Origin: Mycobacterium simulans
GTDB taxonomy: Bacteria > Actinomycetota > Actinomycetes > Mycobacteriales > Mycobacteriaceae
DNA length: 64,000 nucleotides
Assembly: GCF_900232995.1 (NCBI RefSeq)
Contig: NZ_OCVX01000003.1
Span: 278,624 to 342,623 of the forward strand
Reading direction: 5' to 3'
The notes under the pieces were generated by a model. That model worked only from the letters and a program-made list of their open reading frames with translations, did not search any database and was not told the origin of the DNA. Positions 52,837 to 61,396 of the stretch are shown here, one piece after another (the first letter of the stretch is position 1; each line of letters begins with the position of its first letter). The position numbers and the translations under genes are program-made.

Positions 52837-53138
52837 TTACGGCTCTCCTTCGGCTGGCTACCCCACAACCAGCAATGTCCCAGCATCACTACACTGCGAT
52901 ACCGTCGGCAGTAATCGTCGTTCGGGCGACAAGGTTCCTCTATGAGCGCAGCGTAACCGGATTCTCAACCTGCGGAAACAGTCACCGCGCGTTCATAACC
53001 TGCTCACAGCCACTGACGCGTCGTCCGAACGGAGAATATGTTCGCAACCGAACAACGCAGCGGCTCCGGCAGGGGGTTCCCTTGCCGCACGAGCGAACCT
53101 GCGGCAACAGTAGCCGACCTTGATCCTTGGGGGGCATC
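52837..53138. promoter_or_regulatory. divergent promoter region between Rv0538- and Rv0537c-like genes
   Basis: About 300 bases between two divergent start codons with no gene. GC is somewhat lower than that of the flanking genes. It should hold both promoters; GGAGAG at 52846-52851 (minus-strand CTCTCC) is a good Shine-Dalgarno for the minus-strand gene. No clear palindrome was found. Confidence 0.5.
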
Positions 53139-54755
53139 GTGAGCCTGAACAGCGACGACATGCCTACCGGCCCCATCGCGGGCGGGTGGGCGCAGCAGGC
53201 ACCCCCCGCCCCGGCCAGGGAACCGATGCCGGATTCGGTCCGAAGGCAGAACATCATCCGCGACGTGACCGCCGGCGTCCTGGTCGTGATTGCGCTGTTG
53301 TTCCCGTGGAACCTCTACTTCGGTTTCCGAATCCCGGGCAGCAACAGATGGATATGGCTGGCCCTATTGCTGGTGACGCTGCTGTCGTTGGCGTCGCTCG
53401 TCGTGTCCCGCGTGCGATTCGACCGTGTCATGGCCGGCCGGCTTCGAACCGCGCTCAACATTCCGTATCTGCTGCTGGTGTTGGCGTTCGTCGGCTACGA
53501 CGCGTTTCAGACAATCCGATCCGGCGGCACCGTCCACGTACCCGGCGGCGTTGGGCCAGGAGGCTGGCTGGGGATCGCCGGCTCGTTGTTGAGCGCACAA
53601 CCGGTGATTACCGGCCCAGCCGCCGACGATGACAGGTACTACCGCAAGTGGCTAAGAACAGCCCGGATCCTCGGCTACGCGTCGATGTTCGGGGCAGCGC
53701 TCAGCTCCGGTTTCAACCTGTGCTGGCGGGTGCGGTTCGCACTGCAGGGCTCCGACGGCGGACCGGTCGAGTTCGGTACACAAAACATCACCGTCCTGCT
53801 TGCCGCCGTGGTGTACGGCGTGGTGGCACTCGCGGCCGTCCTCGTAGCGTCACGCTGGATTCTTCGGGGGGACAAGCCTTCCCGGCTCGCCACCTTCGCG
53901 CTCGGATTGTCGACCCTGGTCGCCGGGATCATCGTGTGGAGCCTTCCCATCGGCCGCGAGATCGACGCCTTCCACGGCATTGCGCAGAACACGTCGACCG
54001 CGGGGGTCGGGTACGAGGGTTATCTGGCGTGGGCGGCGGCCGCGGCCCTGTTCGCCCCGCTGACGGTGTTCAGCTCCCCGAACGCACGCACCGATAAGGA
54101 CGTCTGGCACAGCGCGATGCGAAAGGGCCTGCTGCTAATCACCGTATGGGCGTTCAGCTCGGTGCTGATGCGGATCACCGATCTGGTGGTTGCGGTGATT
54201 TTGAACTACCCGTACTCCCGCTACGACACCATGACGTTGGCCGCGTTCGATCTGGGCACCGCGGTTCTTGCGCTGTGGCTTCTGTTCAACGCGGCCAACG
54301 CGGCGCTGCGCCCGAGGCTGATCGCGTCGTTGTGCGGATTTCTGTTCAGTCTCACCGTCTGTCGTGTCATTCTCGGCATCGCGCTGGCTCCGCGATTCGA
54401 AAAGTCTCCGAATGTGTTTTCAAACCCGGTGTACGGGAACAATCTGGCCCAGCAGATCACCAGCACCTTCGACGTGGTGCTGTGCGGGCTGGCCCTGTGC
54501 ATCCTGGTCGCCGCCATCATCACCGGACGCCTGCGTCGACCCCGACGAGCACCGCGACACCCGCGCCGGCCGCGCGCCGCCGCCCCCCGGCCGTCGGACG
54601 CCAAGACAACCCAATTCGGAGTCGTGAACGCGGTCGACGACGATGCGCCCACCAGCGACCTGTCCCGGCCGGCCCCGTCTCCCCGGATCTTCCGATCATC
54701 CGAGACGACGCAGCAACTGCGTCCGAAGATCTTCCGGCCGCCCGGCTCGTCGTAG
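53139..54755 (+). CDS. polytopic membrane protein (Rv0537c-like)
   Basis: A 538-residue protein with a 40-residue polar N-terminus, about ten helices between residues 50 and 440, and a 95-residue Arg/Pro/Ser-rich cytoplasmic tail. The position and the DUF7937-like look match Rv0537c (477 residues as recalled). No transporter or enzyme motif is evident. I chose GTG 53139, which has GGGGGG just upstream at 53129-53134; TTG 53127 is the longer alternative. It abuts galE3 tail to tail with no spacer. Confidence 0.8.
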   Translation: MSLNSDDMPTGPIAGGWAQQAPPAPAREPMPDSVRRQNIIRDVTAGVLVVIALLFPWNLYFGFRIPGSNRWIWLALLLVTLLSLASLVVSRVRFDRVMAGRLRTALNIPYLLLVLAFVGYDAFQTIRSGGTVHVPGGVGPGGWLGIAGSLLSAQPVITGPAADDDRYYRKWLRTARILGYASMFGAALSSGFNLCWRVRFALQGSDGGPVEFGTQNITVLLAAVVYGVVALAAVLVASRWILRGDKPSRLATFALGLSTLVAGIIVWSLPIGREIDAFHGIAQNTSTAGVGYEGYLAWAAAAALFAPLTVFSSPNARTDKDVWHSAMRKGLLLITVWAFSSVLMRITDLVVAVILNYPYSRYDTMTLAAFDLGTAVLALWLLFNAANAALRPRLIASLCGFLFSLTVCRVILGIALAPRFEKSPNVFSNPVYGNNLAQQITSTFDVVLCGLALCILVAAIITGRLRRPRRAPRHPRRPRAAAPRPSDAKTTQFGVVNAVDDDAPTSDLSRPAPSPRIFRSSETTQQLRPKIFRPPGSS

Positions 54756-55787
54756 TTACCGAAGTGGGGCGAACGCGAATTCGCGCAAGCCCTCGCTCGG
54801 ATCGATGGCCGCGCGGAACCCCAGCACATCGGCCGCTCGAGCCGGATCGGCGACGATATGGCGCACGTCGCCGCTGCGGTACTGGCCCGTGACGACCGGA
54901 GACACCGCGTCGCCGCGCGCCTCGCACAGTGCGGTAGCCACCTGCAGGATCGAGATGGGGCGTCCCGAGCAGACGTTGGCCGCGGTGAAGCCGCCGCGGC
55001 CGGCACTGACTGCCGCAAGATTCGCCGCGGCGACGTCGTCGACGTGAACAAAGTCACGCATCTGACTGCCGTCTTCGAAGACCCGTGGTGGCTCACCTCT
55101 TTCCAGTGATGAGCGGAAGATCGCCGCCACCCCCGAATACGGTGTGTCACGCGGCATGCCGGGGCCGTAGACGTTGTGGTAGCGCAACGCCACCACCGAA
55201 CCGCCCGTCGCCTCCGACCACGCCAGCGCGTAATGCTCCTGCGCCGTCTTGCTGGCCGCGTACAGGCTTCGCGGCCGTAGGGCGGCACCCTCGTCGACCA
55301 ACTGCCACCTGACCGGCTCCCCACAGACCGGGCAGCGGTGCTCGAACACCCCGGCGTCCAGGTCGGCGCGACGCCGCGGTAGCGGGTCCACCGGGCCGTG
55401 GTCGGGACAGCGGTAGCTGCCCTGCCCGTAGACCACCATCGACGACGCCAGGACCAGACGTCGGATCCCGGCAGCGAACATCTGCGCCAACAGCACGGTC
55501 GTGGCGAAATCATTGTGGCCGCCGTACTCGGGCGCGTCCGCGGCGTCCACTCCGGCACCCACCATCGCCGCCTGATGACACACCACATCGACACCGACCA
55601 ACAACGGGGCCAGTGCGTCGGCGTCGCGCACGTCGACCCGGTGACATCCGTCCGGTAGCACCGGGTTCGGGCCATGCGCGGCGGGCAGCATCACGTCGAT
55701 GCCGACCACTTCATGCCCCGCGGCCCGCAGCGCCGCGTCCACCCGGGACCCGATGAAACCGGCCGCACCGGTCAGCAGCACCCTCAT
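54756..55787 (-). CDS. galE3: NAD-dependent epimerase/dehydratase, GalE3
   Basis: A 343-residue extended SDR: Rossmann motif TGAAGFIGSRV (residues 6-16), VLASSMVVYG near 110, catalytic YAASKTAQE (Tyr near 178) and YHNVYGPGMP. An insertion with CPDHGPVDP...CPVCGEPVRW (residues about 128-160) has three or four cysteines that could bind zinc, as in the Rv0536 group. Annotated in M. tuberculosis as a UDP-glucose 4-epimerase; the real sugar nucleotide is unproven. Its ATG overlaps the mtnP stop (55784-55787). Confidence 0.87.
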   Translation of the reverse strand: MRVLLTGAAGFIGSRVDAALRAAGHEVVGIDVMLPAAHGPNPVLPDGCHRVDVRDADALAPLLVGVDVVCHQAAMVGAGVDAADAPEYGGHNDFATTVLLAQMFAAGIRRLVLASSMVVYGQGSYRCPDHGPVDPLPRRRADLDAGVFEHRCPVCGEPVRWQLVDEGAALRPRSLYAASKTAQEHYALAWSEATGGSVVALRYHNVYGPGMPRDTPYSGVAAIFRSSLERGEPPRVFEDGSQMRDFVHVDDVAAANLAAVSAGRGGFTAANVCSGRPISILQVATALCEARGDAVSPVVTGQYRSGDVRHIVADPARAADVLGFRAAIDPSEGLREFAFAPLR

Positions 55788-56578
55788 GGCAGCTCGAACG
55801 GCAACGGGACACCGGCGTGGTGCCGGCAGTGCGTACAGGTGCGTTCATCGGCGACCCGGTCGATCGCCGCCCGCACCAACTCCTTCAACAACTCGATGTT
55901 CTCCCCGAATCCGGCGTATACATCCGCGGCTTTCACACCATCACCGACAGTGACACCGGCATCCAGGTCGGTCACCAAAGCGATTGCGGCATAGCATAGT
56001 TCGAGCTCACGGGCGAGTATCGCTTCCGGATAGCCGGTCATGTTGACCAGGCTGAAGCCGGCGGCGGCGAACCACTGGCTTTCCGCGCGGGTGGAAAACC
56101 GCGGACCCTGGATCACCACCATGGTGGCGCCGTCGACGACATCGGGCAGACCGATCACCGCGCTGCGCAGCGTCGGGCAGTACGGATCGGCGAAGCTGGC
56201 ATGGACACCACCGGTGTCGAAATAGGTATCGGCTCTGCCTTTGGTGCGATCGACCAACTGGTCGGGCACGACGATCGCGCCCGGGCCGAGTTCGGGATCA
56301 AGGCTGCCGACCGCGCACGGGGCGAACACCCGCCGCACACCGAGCGCACGAAACGCCCACATGTTGGCCCGGTACGGCACGGTGTGGCCGGAGTATTGGT
56401 GATTTGCACCGTGCCGGGGCAGGAACGCGACTTCGTGCGCGCCGACACTGCCAATCGTGATCGGGGCGCTGGGCTTGCCGTACGGCGTGTCCGGGTTGAC
56501 GGTGTGCATTTTTGAGCCGAAGAACGTGTAGAAGCCGCTGCCGCCGATGACTCCGAGCATCTGCCCATTGTTGTGCAT
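55784..56578 (-). CDS. mtnP: 5'-methylthioadenosine phosphorylase (Pnp/MtnP)
   Basis: A 264-residue nucleoside phosphorylase: [15 protein letters not shown] (phosphate loop), [44 protein letters not shown] and [30 protein letters not shown]. These are the MTA phosphorylase signature; the length equals that recalled for Rv0535 (annotated pnp). It salvages adenine and methylthioribose-1-phosphate from methylthioadenosine. ATG 56578 is right; the frame extension to 56761 runs antisense through menA. It is divergent from menA with 16 bases between starts. Confidence 0.93.
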   Translation of the reverse strand: MHNNGQMLGVIGGSGFYTFFGSKMHTVNPDTPYGKPSAPITIGSVGAHEVAFLPRHGANHQYSGHTVPYRANMWAFRALGVRRVFAPCAVGSLDPELGPGAIVVPDQLVDRTKGRADTYFDTGGVHASFADPYCPTLRSAVIGLPDVVDGATMVVIQGPRFSTRAESQWFAAAGFSLVNMTGYPEAILARELELCYAAIALVTDLDAGVTVGDGVKAADVYAGFGENIELLKELVRAAIDRVADERTCTHCRHHAGVPLPFELP

Positions 56579-56594
56579 AAGGCAGGATGCCCTC

Positions 56595-57479
56595 GTGGCC
56601 AGTTTGACGCAGTGGATCTCGGGCGCCCGTCCGCGGACACTGCCGAACGCGGTGGCGCCGGTCGTCGCCGGCACCGGCGCTGCGGCATGGCTGCACGCCG
56701 CCGTGTGGTGGAAAGCGCTACTGGCGCTGGTTGTCGCGGTCGCGCTGATCATCGGGGTCAATTACGCCAACGACTACTCCGACGGCATCCGGGGCACCGA
56801 CGACAACCGCGCCGGCCCGATAAGGCTGGTCGGCTCGAGGCTGGCGACCCCACGGGCGGTGCTGATAGCTGCTCTTGCGGGCCTGACGGTCGGTTCGCTG
56901 GCCGGCTTTGCCCTGGCGCTGGCCACCGCGCCGTGGCTGATCGCGGTCGGCGTACTCTGCGTCGCCGGAGCCTGGCTGTATACCGGCGGATCGAAACCCT
57001 ACGGCTATGCGGGTTTCGGCGAGGTTGCGGTGTTCGTCTTCTTCGGCCTGATCGCGGTGCTCGGCACCCAGTACACCCAGGCATTGCGGGTCGACTGGGT
57101 GGGGCTGGTGCTCGCCGTGGCAACGGGCGCGTTGTCGTCATCGGTGTTGGTGGCAAACAACCTGCGGGACATCCCCACCGATGCGCAAACCGGCAAGATC
57201 ACGCTGGCGGTGCGCTTGGGCGACTCCCGCACCCGGGTGCTCTACCACGCGCTGCTAGCCACCGCCGGAATTCTGACTATCGTGCTGATGACGGCAACAC
57301 CGTGGTGCGCCGTAGGATTGCTGGCCACGCCGCTTGCCCTGCGGGCCGCGGGTCCGGTGCGAACCGGCCGCGGCGGTCCGGAGTTGATCCCAGTGCTGCG
57401 CGACACCGGGCTGGCGATGGTGGTGTGGTCGATCGCGGTGGCAACAGCCCTGATACTGGCCCCAGCCCCGGCTGGGTGA
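56595..57479 (+). CDS. menA: 1,4-dihydroxy-2-naphthoate prenyltransferase MenA
   Basis: A 294-residue integral membrane UbiA-type prenyltransferase. First Asp-rich motif NDYSD at residues 59-63 ([13 protein letters not shown]), second [10 protein letters not shown] at 192-201. About eight helices. It joins the isoprenoid chain to DHNA in menaquinone synthesis; equivalent to Rv0534c. Start GTG 56595 ([20 protein letters not shown]), 16 bases from the divergent mtnP start, so promoters must overlap. Confidence 0.93.
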   Translation: MASLTQWISGARPRTLPNAVAPVVAGTGAAAWLHAAVWWKALLALVVAVALIIGVNYANDYSDGIRGTDDNRAGPIRLVGSRLATPRAVLIAALAGLTVGSLAGFALALATAPWLIAVGVLCVAGAWLYTGGSKPYGYAGFGEVAVFVFFGLIAVLGTQYTQALRVDWVGLVLAVATGALSSSVLVANNLRDIPTDAQTGKITLAVRLGDSRTRVLYHALLATAGILTIVLMTATPWCAVGLLATPLALRAAGPVRTGRGGPELIPVLRDTGLAMVVWSIAVATALILAPAPAG

Positions 57480-57527
57480 CGTGTCGTCGCCGTGGGTGCA
57501 CACTCGACGTGAACAGATAGGACGGTT

Positions 57528-58535
57528 ATGACGGAGATCGCCACTACCCGTGGGGCTAAGAGCGTCGGACTGCTCAGTGTCGGGGCGTATCGCCCAGCGC
57601 GTGTGGTGACCAACGACGAGATATGTCAGAACATCGATTCCTCGGATGAATGGATCTACACGCGAACCGGAATCAAGACACGACGGTTCGCCGCTGAGGA
57701 AGAATCCGCCGCCTCCATGGCGATCGAGGCCAGTCGCGAGGCAATCTCAAAGGCCGCTGTGGACGTGTCCGACATTGACGGCGTCATCGTCGCTACCAGC
57801 ACCCACTTCCTGCAGACCCCGGCGTGTGCCCCGATCGTCGCAGCGGGCTTGGGCACCCAAGGCGTGCCCGCGTTCGATATCTCAGCGGGGTGCGCCGGCT
57901 TCGGATACGCGCTCGGCATCACAGCCGACATGATCCGGGGCGGAAGTGCGCGAACCATGCTGGTGATCGGCTCGGAGAAACTGTCCCCCACGGTCGACAT
58001 GTACGACCGCAGCAACTGCTTCATCTTTGCCGACGGCGCCGCCGCGGTCGTGGTGGGCGAGACGCCCGTTCAAGGCATTGGACCGGCCGTCTGGGGCAGC
58101 GACGGCGAACAGGCCACCGCTATCCGTCAGGACATCGACTGGATCACCCACGCGGAGAACCCAGCCGGCCCGCGCCCATTCCTGCGACTCGAAGGCACCG
58201 CGGTTTTCCGCTGGGCGGCATTCGAGATGGGCAAAGTCGGCCGGCAGGCAATGGACGCCGCCGGCGTCCGGCCAGATGAGGTCGACGTATTCATCCCTCA
58301 TCAAGCCAATAGCCGAATCAACGAAATCCTGGCCAAGAACCTACAGCTGCGGCCGGACGCGATAATTGCCAACGACATCGAGCACACCGGAAACACATCG
58401 GCGGCTTCCATTCCGTTGGCGATGGCGGAACTCCTTGCGACCGGCGTTGCCAAGCCCGGCGATCTGGCGCTGCTGATCGGCTACGGCGCAGGCCTGAGCT
58501 ACGCCGCACAGGTCGTCCGGATGCCGCCTGGCTAA
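57528..58535 (+). CDS. fabH: 3-oxoacyl-ACP synthase III FabH
   Basis: A 335-residue condensing enzyme. The catalytic triad Cys-122 (SAGCAGFG), His-258 (IPHQANS) and Asn-289 (HTGNTS) agrees with M. tuberculosis FabH (Rv0533c). It links FAS-I acyl-CoA products to FAS-II for mycolic acid elongation. AGGACGG at 57518-57524 sits upstream of ATG 57528. Its stop overlaps the end of the Rv0531-like gene by four bases; in M. tuberculosis PE_PGRS6 (Rv0532) is recalled between the two. Confidence 0.95.
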   Translation: MTEIATTRGAKSVGLLSVGAYRPARVVTNDEICQNIDSSDEWIYTRTGIKTRRFAAEEESAASMAIEASREAISKAAVDVSDIDGVIVATSTHFLQTPACAPIVAAGLGTQGVPAFDISAGCAGFGYALGITADMIRGGSARTMLVIGSEKLSPTVDMYDRSNCFIFADGAAAVVVGETPVQGIGPAVWGSDGEQATAIRQDIDWITHAENPAGPRPFLRLEGTAVFRWAAFEMGKVGRQAMDAAGVRPDEVDVFIPHQANSRINEILAKNLQLRPDAIIANDIEHTGNTSAASIPLAMAELLATGVAKPGDLALLIGYGAGLSYAAQVVRMPPG

Positions 58536-58852
58536 ACGTCGGGAGGCTCGTCACCGCGCAGCCGGGCCCGCAGCTGTTCACGTTCGGCGCGTCGGCGCTC
58601 ACCTGCTATCGCCAACGCCGCGGTAGCGCGTCGGCGCAACGGACCAAATAACCAAATACCCAACGGCATCGCGATGATCAGACCGAACAGCACGGCAACG
58701 ACTACCGGGAATTCGGTCACACCAACCAGGCGCGCCGCCCCATAAATGGCGCCGCTGACCACGACGACCAGCAGCAGCCGGGCTATCGCGTACACCAGTA
58801 CGTCGATAACGCCGCGGGTCGCGGTGGTCTTGTCGCTAGGGGCTTCTGACAC
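58532..58852 (-). CDS. small membrane protein (Rv0531-like)
   Basis: A 106-residue protein with two helices (residues about 15-35 and 48-70) and an Arg/Glu-rich C-terminus ([21 protein letters not shown]). It matches the DUF4229 pattern. Function unknown. Convergent with fabH, four bases overlapping, and divergent from the small Rv0530A-like gene. Confidence 0.85.
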   Translation of the reverse strand: MSEAPSDKTTATRGVIDVLVYAIARLLLVVVVSGAIYGAARLVGVTEFPVVVAVLFGLIIAMPLGIWLFGPLRRRATAALAIAGERRRAEREQLRARLRGDEPPDV

Positions 58853-58898
58853 AGGCTGAGCCTACGGCGCGGGTATATTCGGTCAAAGGAGGTGTCGA

Positions 58899-59057
58899 GT
58901 GCTTTACCTGCTCATCGTCCTGGTTTTGGGGACGCTGATCTACATCGGCTGGCGCGCGGCGCGGTTGCAGGCGAACCGACCCAAGACTCGCGTTATCGGA
59001 CCCGACGACGATCCAGAGTTCTTGCGTCGACTGGGCCACGGCGACGGGCCTCGCTAG
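58899..59057 (+). CDS. 52-residue single-pass membrane protein (Rv0530A-like)
   Basis: Too short for most gene finders. GTG 58899 is preceded by a near-perfect Shine-Dalgarno AAAGGAGGT (58886-58894). The product reads VLYLLIVLVLGTLIYIGWRAAR, one membrane helix, then a polar tail PKTRVIGPDDDPEFLRRLGHG. The good start signal, the coding character of the tail and the same position as Rv0530A in M. tuberculosis make it a real gene. Function unknown. Confidence 0.85.
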   Translation: MLYLLIVLVLGTLIYIGWRAARLQANRPKTRVIGPDDDPEFLRRLGHGDGPR

Positions 59058-59063
59058 ACCCTT

Positions 59064-60374
59064 CTATACGAAGTTCGGATTTGACCGCCGTTGGTCGCTG
59101 GGAAACCCGTCGGCGACCACTGCCGCCAACTCGGTAAGCGCTTCACGGGTCTCCCGCCTCAACCGGTCCAGGGAGATCTCGGCGCCTTCCTCGAGATGCG
59201 GGTCGAACGGCACCGTTTGGACCGCGCGGCAACGCCGTGCGAAGTGCTCGATCACCCTTCCCATGTCGACCTTGCCGGTCCGTGGCCGCACCGCGTTGAT
59301 CACCGCGATCGAATTGCGCACCAGGTCTTCGTGGCCATGCGCCTCTAGCCAGTCCAGCGTCGCCGAGGCGCTACGGGCTCCGTCGATGGATCCCGAGCTG
59401 ACCACAATCAGCACATCGGACTTGGCCAATACCGCCGACATCGCCGAATGGAGCAGCCCGGTGCCGCAGTCGGTCAGCACCAGCCCGTAAAACCTCTCCA
59501 GGATCTCCAGGGTGCGGGTGTAGTCGTCGGCACTGAACTCCTCCGATGCGGCCGGGTCGGTGTCCGACGCCAACACTTCCAGCCCGCTCATGCCCTGTGA
59601 TGTATAGCCGCGAACATCGCTGTAGCGCTGGATGCTTTCGGCGTCGCGCAACAGGTGCCGTACCGTCGCGGGTGTCTCGAGCGGGACCTTCTGGCTCAGC
59701 GTGCCGCGGTCGGGGTTGGCGTCCACCGCGACCACCCGGTCGCCGCGCACCGAGGCGAAGGTGGCGCCCAAAGTCGCGGTAATCGTGGTCTTGCCGACAC
59801 CACCCTTCAGCGACAGCAGCGCAATGCGGTAGCAGCCCCGCAGCGGCCGATTGACCTGCGCTACCAGGTTGTTGTATCGGGCCGCCCGCGGGCCCTCACC
59901 CACGTTGATCAGCTGACCCGACATCACGTACAGCAACCGGCGCCAACCTTCCGACGGCGGCGGCTTGACCGGCCGCAGCAGCACGCTCGTGGATAGCTCC
60001 GGATACGGCGTTTGTGGCAGGGGTTCCGGGCGGTATTGGGGCTCTACCCGCGTTTCGGCAGGGCCCCCGTAGTACGCGCCGTATGCCGTCGGGTCGACTC
60101 GCGGAATGCCGGTCAGCGGTCCGGTATCTGGTGCGGAGTCCCACTGCGGCACCTCGCCGGGTGCCGCCGTCGGCGCGGCGGCGGTGTCGGGCCCGGGCTT
60201 GCGCCGCTCGGTGCGGAATCCCGCGAAGCTACGAGTCGGTGTCTCGCCGCTGGAGTCCGCGGGTGCTTCGCTGTGGTGCGGTTGGGGCGGCAACTCCATG
60301 GTCGGATGGTCCGTGGCCCCTTTTTCCGCATAGCCTTGGGGCGCCCCCACGCCCGTCGTTGGATGCTCTGACAC
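59064..60374 (-). CDS. MinD/ParA-like ATPase with Pro-rich N-terminus (Rv0530-like)
   Basis: A 436-residue protein. Residues 1-125 are Pro/Glu-rich and disordered. The deviant Walker A KGGVGKTTITATLGATFA lies near residues 189-206; DANPDRGTLSQKVP and LVLTDCGTGLLHSAM are the following ParA motifs. It resembles the ESX-associated EspI/Rv0530 type, not a chromosome-partition ParA. It is just upstream of ccsA in the same direction, 22 bases beyond the ccsA end of that operon, as in M. tuberculosis. The role is unknown. Confidence 0.87.
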   Translation of the reverse strand: MSEHPTTGVGAPQGYAEKGATDHPTMELPPQPHHSEAPADSSGETPTRSFAGFRTERRKPGPDTAAAPTAAPGEVPQWDSAPDTGPLTGIPRVDPTAYGAYYGGPAETRVEPQYRPEPLPQTPYPELSTSVLLRPVKPPPSEGWRRLLYVMSGQLINVGEGPRAARYNNLVAQVNRPLRGCYRIALLSLKGGVGKTTITATLGATFASVRGDRVVAVDANPDRGTLSQKVPLETPATVRHLLRDAESIQRYSDVRGYTSQGMSGLEVLASDTDPAASEEFSADDYTRTLEILERFYGLVLTDCGTGLLHSAMSAVLAKSDVLIVVSSGSIDGARSASATLDWLEAHGHEDLVRNSIAVINAVRPRTGKVDMGRVIEHFARRCRAVQTVPFDPHLEEGAEISLDRLRRETREALTELAAVVADGFPSDQRRSNPNFV

Positions 60375-60418
60375 GTGCGCTCCCCCTTGTTGCGTTGCTC
60401 GGGTCGGCTGACGAACGG

Positions 60419-61396
60419 TCAGCCCACACCCGCATAGGAATGCAGGCCGACAGTCACCAGGTTAACGAAGAACAAATTGAAGACCATGGCCACAAATCCG
60501 GCGACGTTGATCCAGGCAGCTTTCCTATCCCGCCAACCCGCGGTTGACCTTGCGTGTAGATACGCCGCGTATACCACCCAGGCGACAAATGAAACGGTCT
60601 CTTTGGGATCCCAGCCCCAGTACCGGCCCCAAGCTTCCTCGGCCCAAATGGCCCCGAAAATCACTCCGAAACCGAACACCGGGAACGCGAAGATCGTGGT
60701 TCGGTAGGCGATCCGGTCTAGGGTCTGCGCGTCGGGGAACCGCTGCACCATCCGCGCCAGCGTGCCCTGCGTGTCGGGATCGCCCAGCCGCGAGGTGCGC
60801 AGCAGGAACAGGATGCTGGCAATGCCGGCGACCAGGAACACTCCCGAGCCGAGGCTTACCACCGACACGTGAATGGGCAGCCAGTAGGACTGCAGCGCGG
60901 GCATTACCGGCGCGGCGTTGGCGTAGAGCCAGCGTCCGGACACCGTGAGCAAAATCAGCACCGGAAGGAGCAGGAAAACCCACAGCGGGCGGTATTGCGG
61001 GCGACGCAACACGATCGCACCGGCAACCAACCCGGACAAGCAGGTCAGATTGATGAATTCGTACATGTTGCCCCACGGCACCCGCATGGTGGCCAGACCG
61101 CGCAGCACAATGCACGCCAGCAGTAGCCCGATGCCGAGGTAGGCCACCGCCAGACCGGCTCGTCCGACGCGTTCGTCGAACGGCCGCTGCGGACCATCCA
61201 CCCCGATCCCGGGGGTTGTGCTGTCGGTCGCAACGGATCCGGCCAACACCTGCTCGCGGTCGACCAGTTTGCGGCCACGCACGTAAGCCAGCTCGACGGC
61301 CAGCAGCAACAGCGCGACGACCAGCGCCACCACCGCCGAGGGGAACGCCCAGTCGGAGTATCTGGCCAGGCCGAGGTTGATGTGCGTGGTGTTCAT
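60419..61396 (-). CDS. ccsA: cytochrome c biogenesis protein CcsA
   Basis: A 325-residue membrane protein with eight helices. The haem-handling Trp-rich motif WGRYWGWDPKETVSFVAW is near residue 263, and the flanking His residues (HVSVVSLG, LHARSTAGW) are present. With ResB it forms the system II haem-lyase complex that attaches haem to apocytochrome c outside the membrane. Its ATG overlaps the resB stop by four bases (61393-61396). Equivalent to Rv0529. Confidence 0.93.
   Translation of the reverse strand: MNTTHINLGLARYSDWAFPSAVVALVVALLLLAVELAYVRGRKLVDREQVLAGSVATDSTTPGIGVDGPQRPFDERVGRAGLAVAYLGIGLLLACIVLRGLATMRVPWGNMYEFINLTCLSGLVAGAIVLRRPQYRPLWVFLLLPVLILLTVSGRWLYANAAPVMPALQSYWLPIHVSVVSLGSGVFLVAGIASILFLLRTSRLGDPDTQGTLARMVQRFPDAQTLDRIAYRTTIFAFPVFGFGVIFGAIWAEEAWGRYWGWDPKETVSFVAWVVYAAYLHARSTAGWRDRKAAWINVAGFVAMVFNLFFVNLVTVGLHSYAGVG

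Noticed and set aside
54221..55675. 484-residue minus-strand frame overlapping galE3
   Set aside because: Out of phase with galE3, Arg/Ser/Trp-rich, and runs antisense into the neighbouring gene.
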